A program made the position numbers and the translations under genes. Shown one piece after another: positions 1 to 12,043 of a DNA stretch of 64,000 bases (positions are counted from its first letter, which is position 1; every line of letters begins with the position of its first letter). The notes under the pieces were generated by a model. The model saw only the letters and a list, made by a program, of their open reading frames with translations. It was not told where the DNA came from and did not search any database. This DNA comes from Rotaria socialis (lineage: Eukaryota > Rotifera > Eurotatoria > Philodinida > Philodinidae). The stretch spans positions 46,040 to 110,039 of the forward strand of contig CAJNYU010002427.1 of the NCBI GenBank assembly GCA_905331475.1. Direction: 5' to 3'.

Positions 1-2734
1 CGTTGTCGTTCATTTTTTTCCCAACCAGCTGATGGCGGAACAGCATCTATTGTACATAATCAAGAGTAAATTATTATTCTAGTTATTCAACCTTCGACTA
101 TGCTGTTTTTATTATTCAAAATGAGAAATGAACAGCCGAGCTATCTGTTTCGTTAGTTTATTTCGCGATTTCAAAGGAATTTTCATATATGCATTAAGAA
201 GTGTGAGAAAGTCTCATGGTTCAACGTGTTTCATGGCAAAGAAATATTATTCGACAGATTTATTAACCTCTCTTGTATTTTTTAAAGGTTCTTTTTGGCA
301 ACAATATCAAGATATTTCATTCTAGTCATATTGAATAATAATTTGCTAATCACTATAAATAAGTTTGCATTAAACCAGCGATACCAAATTTTCGATCGAG
401 TGAAAAGGCAAAACAACTTAATATCTCTTCGATTTTAAAATGTTGGATAGTATCATTACTTTTTTGTTTCGCCAATATAAAATTACTTTAGGAAATTTAT
501 AGGGTAAGAAATGGCAGGTCTTTACCTCAACATAGAAATTCCATTAAAGCAAAAATTTACAAGCAACTTTCAAGTAAGACGATTGACAAAAATGCTCAGA
601 ACGTTCACACAGTAATATTATCTAGTTTTCTCCATAATCGTTGTCGTTAATACGAGTACGGACATCAATTTGATCTCGACTCAACAAGTCAAACTCTAGT
701 ACTCAATTATGAGCTTATCGTGATAAGATTAACTTCATGAGTGCTCGAGAAATGCCTGGAGTATATTAACAGTAAAACCAACATAACCTACAGAGAGCAT
801 CTCTCAAACTCCAGTTGTCAATTAATCGTTTATTCGAGAAGTCTGTTGATAATAACGACGGAATAAATTAACTTACCGCCGATATTACTAATTGATTCTG
901 GTTTTAATTGAAGATATAAAGAATGATTAACGTACTGTTGGTCATCGCGAAATCTTTCTCTCCAACAAATAACATTCAGTTGTTCGACAGCACGCCTAGA
1001 TTAAATTAGACACATGAGTAATTCAATTAAAACTAGTCTTTTTTTCTCTCTTACAAATGATAATAAAGTAGTGTTAGTAAATTTCTTACAGGCCATCCTG
1101 GATGTACAGGATCCGTACTTGGATCATTAACAATAAAAATATATTCAGACTAAATATTAAAAAGAAAATATTTTTAAATTTAATTTTTTTCTCTAGAAGA
1201 TTATACTGCTGATTGCGGTTTTTCATTCAAATTTTCAACAGCTTGTTTTAAATTAATAACCGCAAACGATGAATTTTGTTCACGATGAAGACAGCAAGCA
1301 TGCAATTTGTTAGCTTCTAGAGTTTTACTGATTGCACCAATCTGAGAAAAAAAATATACAAAGATTTTGGATTGAAAATGAATATTTTTACTTCATCAGA
1401 TGAAAATTGTTCGCCTATTGGTTTTACAGGACTCGATAAGTTAAATGCTGTAGGAACAAGAAATGTCGGAAATGCAAACCAATAATGATAAATATATTTT
1501 TTTAAATCCTAAAACGAAAAGAATATTTTTCTGATAAAATTCAAAATTATTATTTACCGCAAAAATTAATAGATAAAATCGATTGAGCTTTTGCGGATTT
1601 TCAAGTGTACCACCTTGTACAAAATCATTCCACAACTTTGAAAAAATATTTTTTTAATAAATCGAAAATAAATGTCTCTCACGAATTCTTACAAGGCTAC
1701 TTTCAGTTTTTAATGCACTATCAATGTCAAATGTTTTAAATTCTTCAATTGTATTAACCAGTTTTAAAGTACCATTTACAGAATAGAGTTGTTGCTGATT
1801 TGAAATTTTATTATTTCTAAATAATAATTTATAATTTTCATTGTGTGAATCATGTAGAACACACTGAGATTAAGATTAAATTTCGGTATCTAATGAGATA
1901 ATAATGAAAAGTTCTATTCGGAATATGATTAATTACAAGTAAAAATATCATTTAGGTTCATAGGTTTCTTGAAAAACAAGAAGAACTCTTATAAACGTGA
2001 TATTCTCATTAATCAGTAGGCTAAAAAGAACTGCATTTAGTTATCGAGGCGTTTTGCACATCAAAACAACACTTGAGAATCTTCTTTTCGTTCGATTTAT
2101 ATGTTTATAGTCATGCTTCAATTGGATCCTGATTTTTTAATATTCTTCCATTAATATCAGATGTTGTGATTTTGTTTATGTGCCGTTCTGTACATGTTAA
2201 AGAACAAGAATGGTCTAGACGATACGTGATGTCTAACAACAGACTATGTTTAATGGAACCATAGGTTACATTTCATTGGATCGTATGAATTGCTATATCT
2301 ATTTTACATTGTTTTAACCTCTAGTTGAGAAAGAATCTTCACTAACAAAGCAACTCAGTTCATCAAATTTTAAAATATTACTGAATACTTTCAATGACTT
2401 TATTTGCCATCTATTTGTATGAACTCGATACTAAGCGTAAATTGATATTCGCTTAGTTTTTATTTCTTTTTAAACTTACTCATCAAAACATTGATGATCG
2501 ACATTGAATAATGCTGGCATGTTATCATTTGCATCTACGAAAATAAACAAAACAAAGACATCAAGATCATGTCTTGATCAGTCTCATATTTCACTTTTTA
2601 CCATTAGCATAATAGCCAAAAATCGATTGATTCGATGAATCAAGTCGATAGACCTCAAGTTTTCGGCGAGTTAACTCATGCCAAAATCCTGTATCAAATG
2701 CACTTGAGTATGGTACAAATTTTAATGTTGTCAT
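1..2734 (-). CDS. ATG7: Autophagy E1-like enzyme ATG7, N-terminal half (runs off the left edge)
   Basis: ATG7 activates ATG8 and ATG12 in the cytosol for autophagy. Nine exons (complement) join in phase: 2602-2734, 2480-2534, 1693-1816, 1558-1635, 1392-1508, 1207-1341, 1055-1149, 877-995 and 1-46 (continuing left). They give about 300 residues that follow the ATG7 N-terminal domain in order: SSAFDTGFWHELT near the start, GGTLENPQKLNRF, DLKKYIYHYWFAFP, HPGWPVRNLL, and SAGWEKNER at the edge. The adenylation domain and catalytic Cys lie outside the window. Introns 2 (about 660 nt) and 8 (about 830 nt) are long; the others are 50-70 nt. A TTTTTAG acceptor sits 2 nt before the ATG, which supports this start and suggests trans-splicing. 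The SH3BGRL-like gene ends 173 nt upstream on the same strand. Confidence 0.9.
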
Positions 2735-2775
2735 ATCTAAAAATGAATGTCAAGTGTACTAAATTCGATCATTTA

Positions 2776-2801
2776 TATTTATATATATATATATATATAT
2801 T
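2776..2801. repeat. (TA)n microsatellite
   Basis: A run of alternating TA lies between the SH3BGRL-like gene and ATG7. It is a simple repeat with no other visible role. Confidence 0.8.
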
Positions 2802-2907
2802 CAATCATAAAAAGGCAATACAAATAAAACAAGTGAAACAAACATTAAAAAAAAGACCGGTGTTCATTCATGCGTAGTACATGTGCATAGGAAATGGTCA
2901 TTTGTCA

Positions 2908-3201
2908 TTAATTATCCAACTTTAATATTTCCTTGAGCGTATCGGATTCAACAGCCGATAATATACCATCAAAATCACAACAATATTCTTCATTATTAAA
3001 TATTTGAGGTAAATGTAATGTTTTATTTATTGGTGATAATGCACGTTGTAAAAATTCTTTTTCGGCGACATTTTTCGGATCGCTAATATCAATATCAACA
3101 TAATCTATTTTGTTGACATCTAAGATATGTTTTACTTTTCGTTGATTTCCAACCGTCAATTGATTACCAGCTATATTTGTCATATAAACTTTGATTGTCA
3201 T
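2908..3201 (-). CDS. SH3BGRL-like thioredoxin-fold protein
   Basis: Single-exon gene of 97 residues, the usual length of the SH3 domain-binding glutamate-rich-like family. These are small cytosolic glutaredoxin-like proteins that mostly lack the redox CxxC. The N-terminus MTIKVYMTNIAGN, the motif VNKIDYVDIDI and the motif LHLPQIFNNEEYCCDFDG match the family's first strand, helix-strand unit and cis-Pro loop. No CxxC is seen at the usual active site, as in SH3BGRL. The acidic C-terminal tail of long family members is absent. An ATCAG acceptor lies 9 nt before the ATG. The gene is upstream of ATG7 on the same strand. Confidence 0.85.
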   Translation of the reverse strand: MTIKVYMTNIAGNQLTVGNQRKVKHILDVNKIDYVDIDISDPKNVAEKEFLQRALSPINKTLHLPQIFNNEEYCCDFDGILSAVESDTLKEILKLDN

Positions 3202-4411
3202 TCTATTTCCTGATGAAAAAATTTGACCTAAAAATAACTTAATGCTATTTTAATATAATCACATGCGATTAAAGAATGCTTTCTAGGTAAAGATAAGATA
3301 TTTGAAAAACAATTCTTGGAATATTTTCATTTAAAAATAAAAGTCAAGGGTACTCGTGAGGAATCCGTGTACGTATAAGTGCAGAATTAAACTAACGGCA
3401 TACAATCATGAAAATTATACACGTGTAACGATATCAAAGAAAAAACAGAAGTACTCATGTAAAACTCAACTCAAATTGATTTAAGCAAAACAAATATTAA
3501 CGTCATTAGTATATAGTGAAAATAGATATTCATACGAAAAAAGATATGAAAAAATTGTCGAGGAATCATTTGTATATAATGCAAATGTTTTTTGACATTT
3601 TATTCACACTCATGAAATTAGCCTAATAAATAATGACATCAGTTTTCTGTCGAGAAATATTTTGAATTTTTATAGACACTCATGTCAAAATGAATATGTC
3701 GGCTACGTATTAATTAAATGTCATATATTGTAAAATTGATCGGTAGAGGCAAATATGCTGTCATAAATTAATTTTTCAATATTACTGTCTTTCGGCAAAA
3801 ATAAGATTTTCCACGGATACTTTTTATAATAATTAGTGTAACTATGACGTTGGATTTGTGAATATCAATCATATATCTATTTATGTAGCGTAGTAAATAT
3901 TTTTTTCTCTTTTCTTTTCGCGATAAAACAATTGAAGAAAGCCATTACACCAATCATATTTCTTTATTTTTTGCATAGCGACATTGATATTGACATCAAT
4001 AAGTTTTTCAACAAAATATAATTAAATCAAGAAAATATAGCGCAAATACAAAAACAAGTTTTTCTTTGCGTACAATTATTTTATTGACTGTATTTCGAAA
4101 TAAACATGTTGATTAAAGTATGAGTCATGACGAAGTGCAAACATCCATAGAGAGAGCAAGCAAGCAAGCAAGAAAGAAACAAACAAAATGCTCGCGTTTC
4201 GTGCATCATATTCTATTCTTTCGACTTGTTTATGCTTCTATTTAAGTACTTTGATTTTTCTTTATCACAAGTAAAACTAGATTGGCCCGTTAATTGATAA
4301 ACACATCTGCAATAAATAACGATGTATTTTTTTTGTTTCGTATATTTAAGATTTCATTTAGGCATAAGGTGCGCGTGTGTGTGAGAGTGTGTTTGCCCGT
4401 CTTTTCTAGTC
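3202..4411. other. Intergenic spacer between diverging genes
   Basis: AT-rich spacer between the minus-strand SH3BGRL-like gene and the plus-strand PRAS40-like gene. It should hold both promoters. I see no coding exon, only short A/T runs and an AAGCAAGC-type run near 4160. Confidence 0.6.
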
Positions 4412-6502
4412 ATGCGTTTCTACTGCCAGTGTCTCAATGTTAGTATTGATGTATTAGAAATAAATGATGATCATCAGACGATAACACGTAAGAATTCTTT
4501 TGATTTTTTACTTAAAACCGATTTTTGTATACGTTTCAAATAGAATATGTACCCGTTGAGTTAGTACAAGTTGTTAATATGCAACAAGAATGGTTTCTAT
4601 GTGATGTACCATCCAATCAAACGGTGTGTATTACATGGCAAAGTCTTCTTCAATCAATACCTGTGCGTGACATGAAATTGAACCGGTGCTTAGGATGTCA
4701 TTTATATACCCACGTTACGAATATTGCTACATGCCGGATTTTGATTAATAAAGCTCTTTTGGTAATATTAAACCAAGATTTTTACATTGATAGAAAATAA
4801 TTGTATGATTGCATGTATTTCCAGGATGAGACAACCGCTAAAAATATATATCATGATCCAAGCTTTCCAAAAATAGCCAGAATCTTGTTGCCGAACACGG
4901 TGAACAGCATAAATATACCACGTTTATCGAATTCACAAGGTAACTAAACTAAAACTAGATTTCAATGTTGAGTAAAAATTATATTATTCTCTTATTTTAT
5001 TTTTTTCAAGATGACAATATTCAACACGATACGGAAGCAGCTCAACAAGCATGTCGTCAATCAATAGCAGATCTAGAACGCGAAACCGAAGAAAAGATTC
5101 GGTAATAATTTTCATCGATACTGATTGAAGAATATTATTTTTTTTCTTCTTCGATTAAATAGGATCTACCAACGAGAACAAGACGAATTATTAGAAAAAA
5201 AGACAGAAGCATTAAACTCGGAACTAGAAAGATTTCTAAGGTAATGCTTCATAATAGAATCACTAGCAACTATGGAATGTTCTTTTCGGAATCAAGAGAT
5301 TTAGCTTACCGATATAAAATTTGCCTGATTGAATATAACATTGCACGTTTGGATTTCGAGCAGTGACGATGTAACCTGATATTCGTTGATTATATTTATT
5401 ACTCAAATAGAAGATCTTATCCGTACGGCTAAAAATAGTTTTCTGCATAAAGCTTATGAATCTTTTATTTGATCTGCAACTGACATGTTCTTTATCTAAA
5501 TTGAATTTTTTGTTCATCTTCATTGAAATCTAATCTTCTCGAATAACTTGAGTATCAGCTTATGAAAAAAAGTTATTTTGTATTGTTCGAGATTTGCTCC
5601 TCAATATCTCAAATCACTGTATTTTTGTCACTATAGTTTAATGCGGTCGGTATCTCGACATGCAACAAATACAAAAGGTTCGCCAACATTACAATCATCA
5701 AGTTCATATATTAATGAAAATAGGTACTTTGACATTGAAAAATACATCTCGTATCAATGAATATGTTTGATTTCTTTTTTAAATAGTACGGAATCTGGAT
5801 TTGGCTCAGATGTTTTTGATGTAAATTCAACAGAATTTGGCCGACATTCATCAGCTATTGATCGTGTAAGATTTTATTGCATGTTTTACAATGTATTTCT
5901 TATTCTACTATTCGTTTATTTAGCCATTATCTGAACGAAATACGAATGTAGATGATGAAATAAACGATGACCCGATGCTTGATAATCCAGGTAAATGGGC
6001 TTAAATTTTTTACTGACATATCATTCTATGTATTGTATACATTTATATCTAGGTTGGTTTGCCGACAGTAATAGTGCATCAAATTTTGCAACGTCATTAC
6101 CACAAAATATTTCTTTGCCAGTTACATCTTCATTTTTCATACCTCATCAAGTAATTATTACAATAATCAAGGATGTCCCAAGATATTACCACCTCCCAAT
6201 CTTGAAAGAATTTTTCTCTTCATTCATCAGTATCACGGCGAACAAAGATGAATTCTAGTAAAAAGTTTTCAACCGATTTCCGAATTCAACGTTTTGCCCT
6301 AGAAAACCTTGAGACATCCTTGATAATAATTATCTATCTACATATATATCTAACAAAATTCATTTTCAAGGAGGACAATGATAGTGATGATATTGAACGT
6401 ATTGGTAAATCCTTTCGCGATTTAAGCCGATCAATGTGTACAGATGGTACCGAACTATTTGGTGAACTTCCATCGCCTAGACTTAATGCTCGGCCAACGT
6501 GA
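4412..6502 (+). CDS. AKT1S1: PRAS40/Lobe-like TORC1 regulator with N-terminal Cys-containing region
   Basis: Ten exons join in phase to 346 residues: 4412-4487, 4544-4761, 4825-4939, 5011-5101, 5163-5240, 5637-5723, 5787-5865, 5924-5990, 6053-6150 and 6371-6502. PRAS40 binds Raptor and restrains TORC1 until phosphorylated by Akt. The C-terminus carries the family block: DIERIGKSFRDL, then ELFGELPSPRLN. A charged helix with coiled-coil character (LERETEEKIR to LNSELERF) lies in the middle, followed by a Ser-rich region. The first 95 residues have CQC and CLGC pairs that could bind a metal (inference). Human PRAS40 has RPRLNT at its Akt site; here the equivalent is SPRLNA, so that Thr is missing. 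An acceptor TTTTCTAG sits 2 nt before the ATG. The family call rests on the C-terminal block. Confidence 0.8.
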
Positions 6503-8668
6503 ACAAACTATTCATCGAAATCTTTCATATTGTCATCTCATCTAAAAGTATATATTTATACAGACATATATAAATATATGTATGTGTGTGTGTGCGTTTA
6601 TTGTCTTTCTCATTCATACACGTACTTCACTATTGTTCTATGTCTTATTATTCTTTTCGGTTTTCGTTTTTGTTGTATAGTGTGTATGGTGAAACTATCA
6701 CACACTATTTCAATGCTGTGCCTCTTTTATACTTATTGCATATCGGTCATGCTTTAAGTATTTTCTTCGTTTGCTTTTTGTTTATTTCATTTGAATTGTA
6801 TATGTTGAAGAGGAGAAGAAAAAGAAAAAGCAAGCATGTTGTGAGCATATATTGGCCATTTCTACTTCTATGTGTGTTTGATCTCTGCTTTGGAATGACG
6901 TCTTTTGTTTTCTCCGTTTTTTTTTTGTCTTGTATTTTCTTTTGTTTTCATCGTAGATTAATCAAAATGGCAGCGTCCTGAAGACCTAATTTTGTGTCTG
7001 ATAGTATACATATTTATTCTAGCTACTTCTCATTCGTTTGTTTTCCGTTAGTAAAATGAAAGTATTGTCACTATTAAAACGAGTTACCGATGTTTATTGT
7101 TTGACAAAGTTACGATTTATTTTTCGCTGCAGTTTTGTTTTTTGTGTTTTCGAAATTCATCATCCGTGTAGAAGAAATGGTCATACCATTCGTAGAATAA
7201 TCTTAGATGTTTAAGAAAAATTGAATGAAAAATTCTTTCGGTATATATGAGCGGTATGATTATATCTAAAGTACTCATTATGTACGCTTGATTTTCCGTT
7301 TTCTTTTTTTTTCTGTTGCTTGTGTTCTCAAACATCATTGACGCGTACATATATATTGTTCCTTTTTGTGTCTCCGAAAAAGAAGGAAGTAACGAACGAG
7401 AAAGTATTGAATTAATCTTAATGTATATACATGGCCTTTTCCACGTCAAACATAATATAAACAATTGTCCATCGCCAAGAGATACATTATGGGAATGGCG
7501 GCGAATGAGATGACAGTGATTGTTGTTATTGAAAATTGCATTCTATAATTAATAATTATATGTAGATTGCTCTATATGCTTTGTCATTTTCAACTTAATG
7601 AAAATCTGAACAATGATACAAATATTTAAAAAAAATATTCTAAAAAATTTGATTTCTCTGAATAGATTTATTTATTGAGAAAGTTTCTTATTCCGTTTAT
7701 TTCTATGTCAAATAAGTAATTCGAACTTTATCTAACAATTAAATAGAACTCAAGTAGTTCAGATAAGAATCTTCTAACAATATAAATTTATATGCTGAGA
7801 ACTTTTGCAAGAACTAAAGAGAACGCGATGTTGTCATTAATAATATTGACTAATTTGCTGTTGTTGTTGTTGATATTAATCTTTGGCATTAGTACAAGAA
7901 ATAAATCTTATCAGAAAACAAGCAAATGCATTTAGACCATTTTCAAGTACTTTTTATTATTTGAATTCTACTTCAGATTATGAGTATTGTTTATGTGATA
8001 GAACATTTTTCTTATCATATATTTACATCAAATATGTTCTTAACAGTTTGCAAACTCACAAGAACCATCAAGTTATCAGGTAGAGAAAAAGTTATTCACA
8101 ACAAAACATTTTACTTGACATAGTTTGGTAAGAACATACAATAAACAACAATAACAACTAACGATGAGTTTGAGAAAACAATGATTTTATCTATAGTCAT
8201 AATGTATACCTAAAAATAAGAGGCACATAATTGAAATAACCAATTTAATCATTGGCAAAAAACAAGCATGACCACTGTTGGAATGTGTTGATTTATTAAA
8301 ATTTGATTCGCATATAGGTTTTAGCAAGATCAAAGTCGTAAAATAACGATTGCATGGAAACCTGACCGTGTGTTAGAATTTCAATTTTTAGCACAATTTC
8401 AAGGTCTTCAATAATAATTTTCGCCTCTAAATTTTTTTTACAGTTTCGATATTTCTAATTATTATTATACTCAACAGTGAGTTAACATAACCTTTCGAAA
8501 AGAACTCAGTACGAAGATTTAAAGGCCTGGCGGCTCTTCAATAAAAATCAGTTCACAGAAATCATGTTATCAACCTATGAAATTTTGCATACGCAAATCA
8601 CGTTCGATTGTAAAATTTTGAATTAATTGTATTGTATTCTGGCGCAAATTTATTCAAACAAAATAAAA
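6503..8668. other. 3' flank and intergenic spacer
   Basis: T-rich sequence after PRAS40 with TATATATG and TGTGTG runs near 6570. Open frames here are hydrophobic by base composition only, with no family match, and probably lie in 3' UTR or spacer. I recognise no exon before the radial spoke gene. Confidence 0.5.
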
Positions 8669-11600
8669 ATGAGTCGAGATCAACTAGAAAACAAAACTGA
8701 ACTTAGTACTATTTCAACAAAAATGAATTCAAGAGAAATGCCTTTTGCCTATTCATTGAATGTTGAAACACCCAGTCAACTTGTTGATATCATGAGAGAT
8801 CAAGGTAAACTGTTCATACGCTGTTTATCAATATAAATTATAACCAATAGGAGTCTATTTACCAATGAACATTGGTGTCAAACAAATGGCAGAAATACGT
8901 TTTGTCATATTAACACGTCGTTTACGTCAAATACCATTTGATATAATAAAAATCGATGACTGTTGGTTTATTGATAAAGTTTTTCATCGGGAATTGAACA
9001 ACTATTTGAAACAAGGAGATCGAATTCTTGTAAGTTAACGTTTCAGGGATTCATTCAGCCATACATTTTCTAATAAACATTTTAAGATTATTAATAAAAC
9101 AATGATTTCTCATCAACTCGAAGAAATAGATATTTTCAAATTAATTCTACACTCATCGATTCCATTTGTTTTATGGGTTACTTGGGATATAGGTAAAAAC
9201 TCGAATCCTATTGAACATGTTAATGTCATAGATACTGTTGTGTTAGATACATTTTTGAATTATCAAAAACTATTTCGACAGCACGAAAATGAAAAAGCAT
9301 ATATTGATGCAAAAGCCTATTTACTTCAAACAAATCATTATAGTGATATTAGTTTGTATGAAACATTAATCGTAGTTAAGTTTATATCAACAATTTTTTT
9401 ATTTAGATACGATCATCTTGCATGTGTTATTACTCATGCTATTCAAAGTCAACAAGATAATATGAGTACGATAAGAGTTATTGTTTGATTTATTGTTTGG
9501 CATTGCAATCTATTATAGATGATCTCTTGGAAAACCTAAATCAAACTGTACAATATCAAATATTAGAATCAAATTTACGTCCAGTTAAAGATAATACTAA
9601 ATTAACAATGTTGAAAATACATGCACAATTACTTGAAGTTTATAATAAGTAAAATGTTATTCGAGATTTTTAGGCGAATAAATATTTTAGGGAAAAGAAC
9701 GAGATTTAATTAAATCGAAAGATTACATAATCACAGCTGTTCCGAATCTAATGGAGATGGCTTATTTTTGTTCAACCGCTGGTTATGGTATTCATACGAC
9801 AGAGATGATATTGTGTGAACTTTGTTTTCTTTCATTTCTGATTGTTCTTTGTTTTGATTTCGTTTTGAAGAATTGGGTCAGCTATGAAACGTTTAAATAG
9901 TGAAATTAATTGTATAGAAATGAAATTTTGGGGGAAAATATTTGGACTTCATTGTGATTATTATATTATTCAAGTAAGATAGTTAGAGAAATGAGACGAA
10001 CGAAATCATATAAGTAAACATTTAGAAAAGGTTCAACATGAAAAAGAGATGAAATTTGATGAAATTGATATTATTAATCGATCGAAACATTCTAATTATC
10101 GAATAGAAGCAAAGACCAATCAAGATCAAGTAAATATATTTATCTGACTCAACCACATGTGGATGTATAAATGACATGAGATAGTTGTTCTTCAAGAATA
10201 ATCGATCTTATTTAGAACAGAACTATTATGATTGTTTAAATGATTGACTTAACTGATCAATAAACCTATCCTCCATATCGATTAGATCTTCACTGACTAT
10301 TACATTATATATCTTGATAAGCTCAGAAATATTAACATTAGTTATTAGTAAGAAACTCGAAGACATGAAAGCTTTTTGTGTACTCAAAAAGTGAGTACAC
10401 TCTAGAATCGGTCAGTGTGTCCGTCCGTAGGCACGATAACTTTCGAAAGAAGAGTCAGATCGTGATGAAATTTTTCACACAGTTCAATCTCGTGAATATT
10501 TCAGTCGAGTTCGAAGATGAGAAGGATTCCTCAAGAAATGGCTGAGTTGTCGAAAAAATTGTCATATTTGACCAGACCATCCCTGAAAAGGGAGGCAGGG
10601 ATTTTTTTTCAAAAAACAAAATTTTCTCAGAATTATTCATCACATATATAAATCGACTCAGTTTTTAACGCTGATTCCGAATATGATATTACTCTTGAAC
10701 TAAATCGTAGCTTTCTAACGAAACATCGCCTGAAAAACGTCTCAAAATGCACAAAAACTGCACCCAGAAATAAAATTGCCTAGTTTCTCATGATAATTTT
10801 GGTGTTCAGACATTCTAGAATGATTCATATGTCCCATGCACCTTTTGCAGTACACATAACTCTCGGATGAAATCCGAAGTTTCCACATTTATTTTTCTTT
10901 TCTTCTTAAGAATGTACAATTGGAAGTTCCAAGTGAACCACATGGAATAGGCACTAATCAATATACTTATTTTGTAACGAATTCTCCAGGACTTGCATGG
11001 ACAAAGCTATCTGATGTTAAACCGTCTATGATAGATCATGCAAGAAAAATTCGATGTTTATTTACTGGATGTCTTTCAACAAAAGTCGAGGATTTTCCAC
11101 CCTATCCTGGATTAGAACGAGATTATTTACGAGCACAAATTGCACGTATCACAGCTACAACACATATTTCACCAGCCGGATTTTATATCTTGACTGATAA
11201 TAATGACGAAGAAGAAGCCGAAGAAATGACGTTTAATAACGAACGAAAAGGTAAAAACATGATTGAATAATTAACGTAAACAAAATAATTGCAAAAAAAC
11301 AATAGATCCTAATATAATACTCAACCCTGAATTCAACAATGATCCAACAAATCCAATTACAGTTGAACAATTAGTTGATAAAGATTTACAAGAATGGGTA
11401 CATTCACTACCTGAAATTCTATCACAAGGACGTACTCGGTTTTGGCGTCCACCTTCTACATTAGCAACACATTTTAGCAAAGAAGGAGGAGAAGAAGAAG
11501 AAGAAGGAGGAGAAGAAGAAGAAGAAGAAGAAGGGAACGATGACAATGAAGAAACATTAGATAGAAATAGTGTTGAAATACCTGCACCACTTTTACAACC

Positions 11601-12043
11601 AATTGGCGACGATAAAAACTTGCATACGAGTCAAATTTCATGGTCAATCGGTTTAACAATGTCGATCATGCATGAATATAGTTTGTGTTATGTACGATCA
11701 AATGTGTGGCCAGGAGCTTTTACGCTTGGGCATGCTGGGTATGTGTATTCATCAGAGCTCAAAATATAATATATAGCAGAATTTTATCTGTTTATTTTTT
11801 AGAAACTTTTTCAATTTGTATGTAGGTTGGGGACAGAAATATGAACAATTTAGTCCATCTCAAACTTCCCTGCCAAAAGTTGAATTCGCCAAAGAATTCA
11901 TAGAAAAAAATGACCCAACTGTGGAAGTTGAAAATGCCATCGAGCAAGCACAGCGTGAAACTGCTTCAGAATCGATGTCGGACGAGTATATGAGTGCAGA
12001 CGACGATAGTGGCGAAGAAATGTTGACTGGTGAAGATGATTAG
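8669..12043 (+). CDS. PDZ-like domain fused to radial spoke head protein 4/6
   Basis: Eleven exons join in phase to 699 residues: 8669-8804, 8851-9029, 9087-9355, 9407-9465, 9519-9637, 9691-9812, 9871-9973, 10031-10129, 10911-11250, 11306-11738 and 11803-12043. Residues about 160 to the end are RSPH4A/RSPH6A-like, the axonemal spoke-head component of motile cilia: AKAYLLQ, ISLYDHL, KFWGKIFGLHCDYYI, LRAQIARITA, VRSNVWPGAF and NLYVGWGQKYE, ending in an acidic tail. A poly-Glu tract is encoded near 11480-11535. Residues about 55-140 read as a PDZ domain, with IPFDI at the ligand loop, CWFIDKVF, and LKQGDRILIINK. The junction lies inside one exon, so the fusion does not depend on a splice guess. 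The donor at 9638 (gtttat) is weak. An earlier in-frame ATG lies at 8627. Confidence 0.85.
10370..10900. repeat. Possible dispersed repeat inside the radial spoke intron
   Basis: This 781-nt intron stands out among neighbours of about 50-60 nt. It contains a perfect 9-bp inverted repeat (GTGTACTCA / TGAGTACAC, 10378-10400) followed by GTGTCCGTCCGTAGGCACG and CGATAACTTTCGAAAG, a style seen in dispersed invertebrate repeats. I could not define its ends or a target duplication. Confidence 0.35.

Noticed and set aside
2480-2534. Cadherin-like motif DANDNMPALF on minus
   Set aside because: It splices in phase with the ATG7 first exon and fills the expected position after YYANG; no other cadherin sequence is present.
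6530-6981. Long hydrophobic frames on plus
   Set aside because: They arise from T-rich sequence in two overlapping frames and have no family match or splice context; more likely 3' flank of the PRAS40-like gene.
9407-9440. Early stop after a Cys-rich end (CMCYYSCYSK) that would terminate a separate PDZ gene
   Set aside because: That reading needs a 39-nt intron. A 51-nt intron from 9356 gives SLYDHL, the conserved RSPH4/6 motif.
11271-11659. Poly-Ser and poly-Leu frames on minus
   Set aside because: They are the antisense of the GAA/GAG poly-Glu tract in the radial spoke gene.
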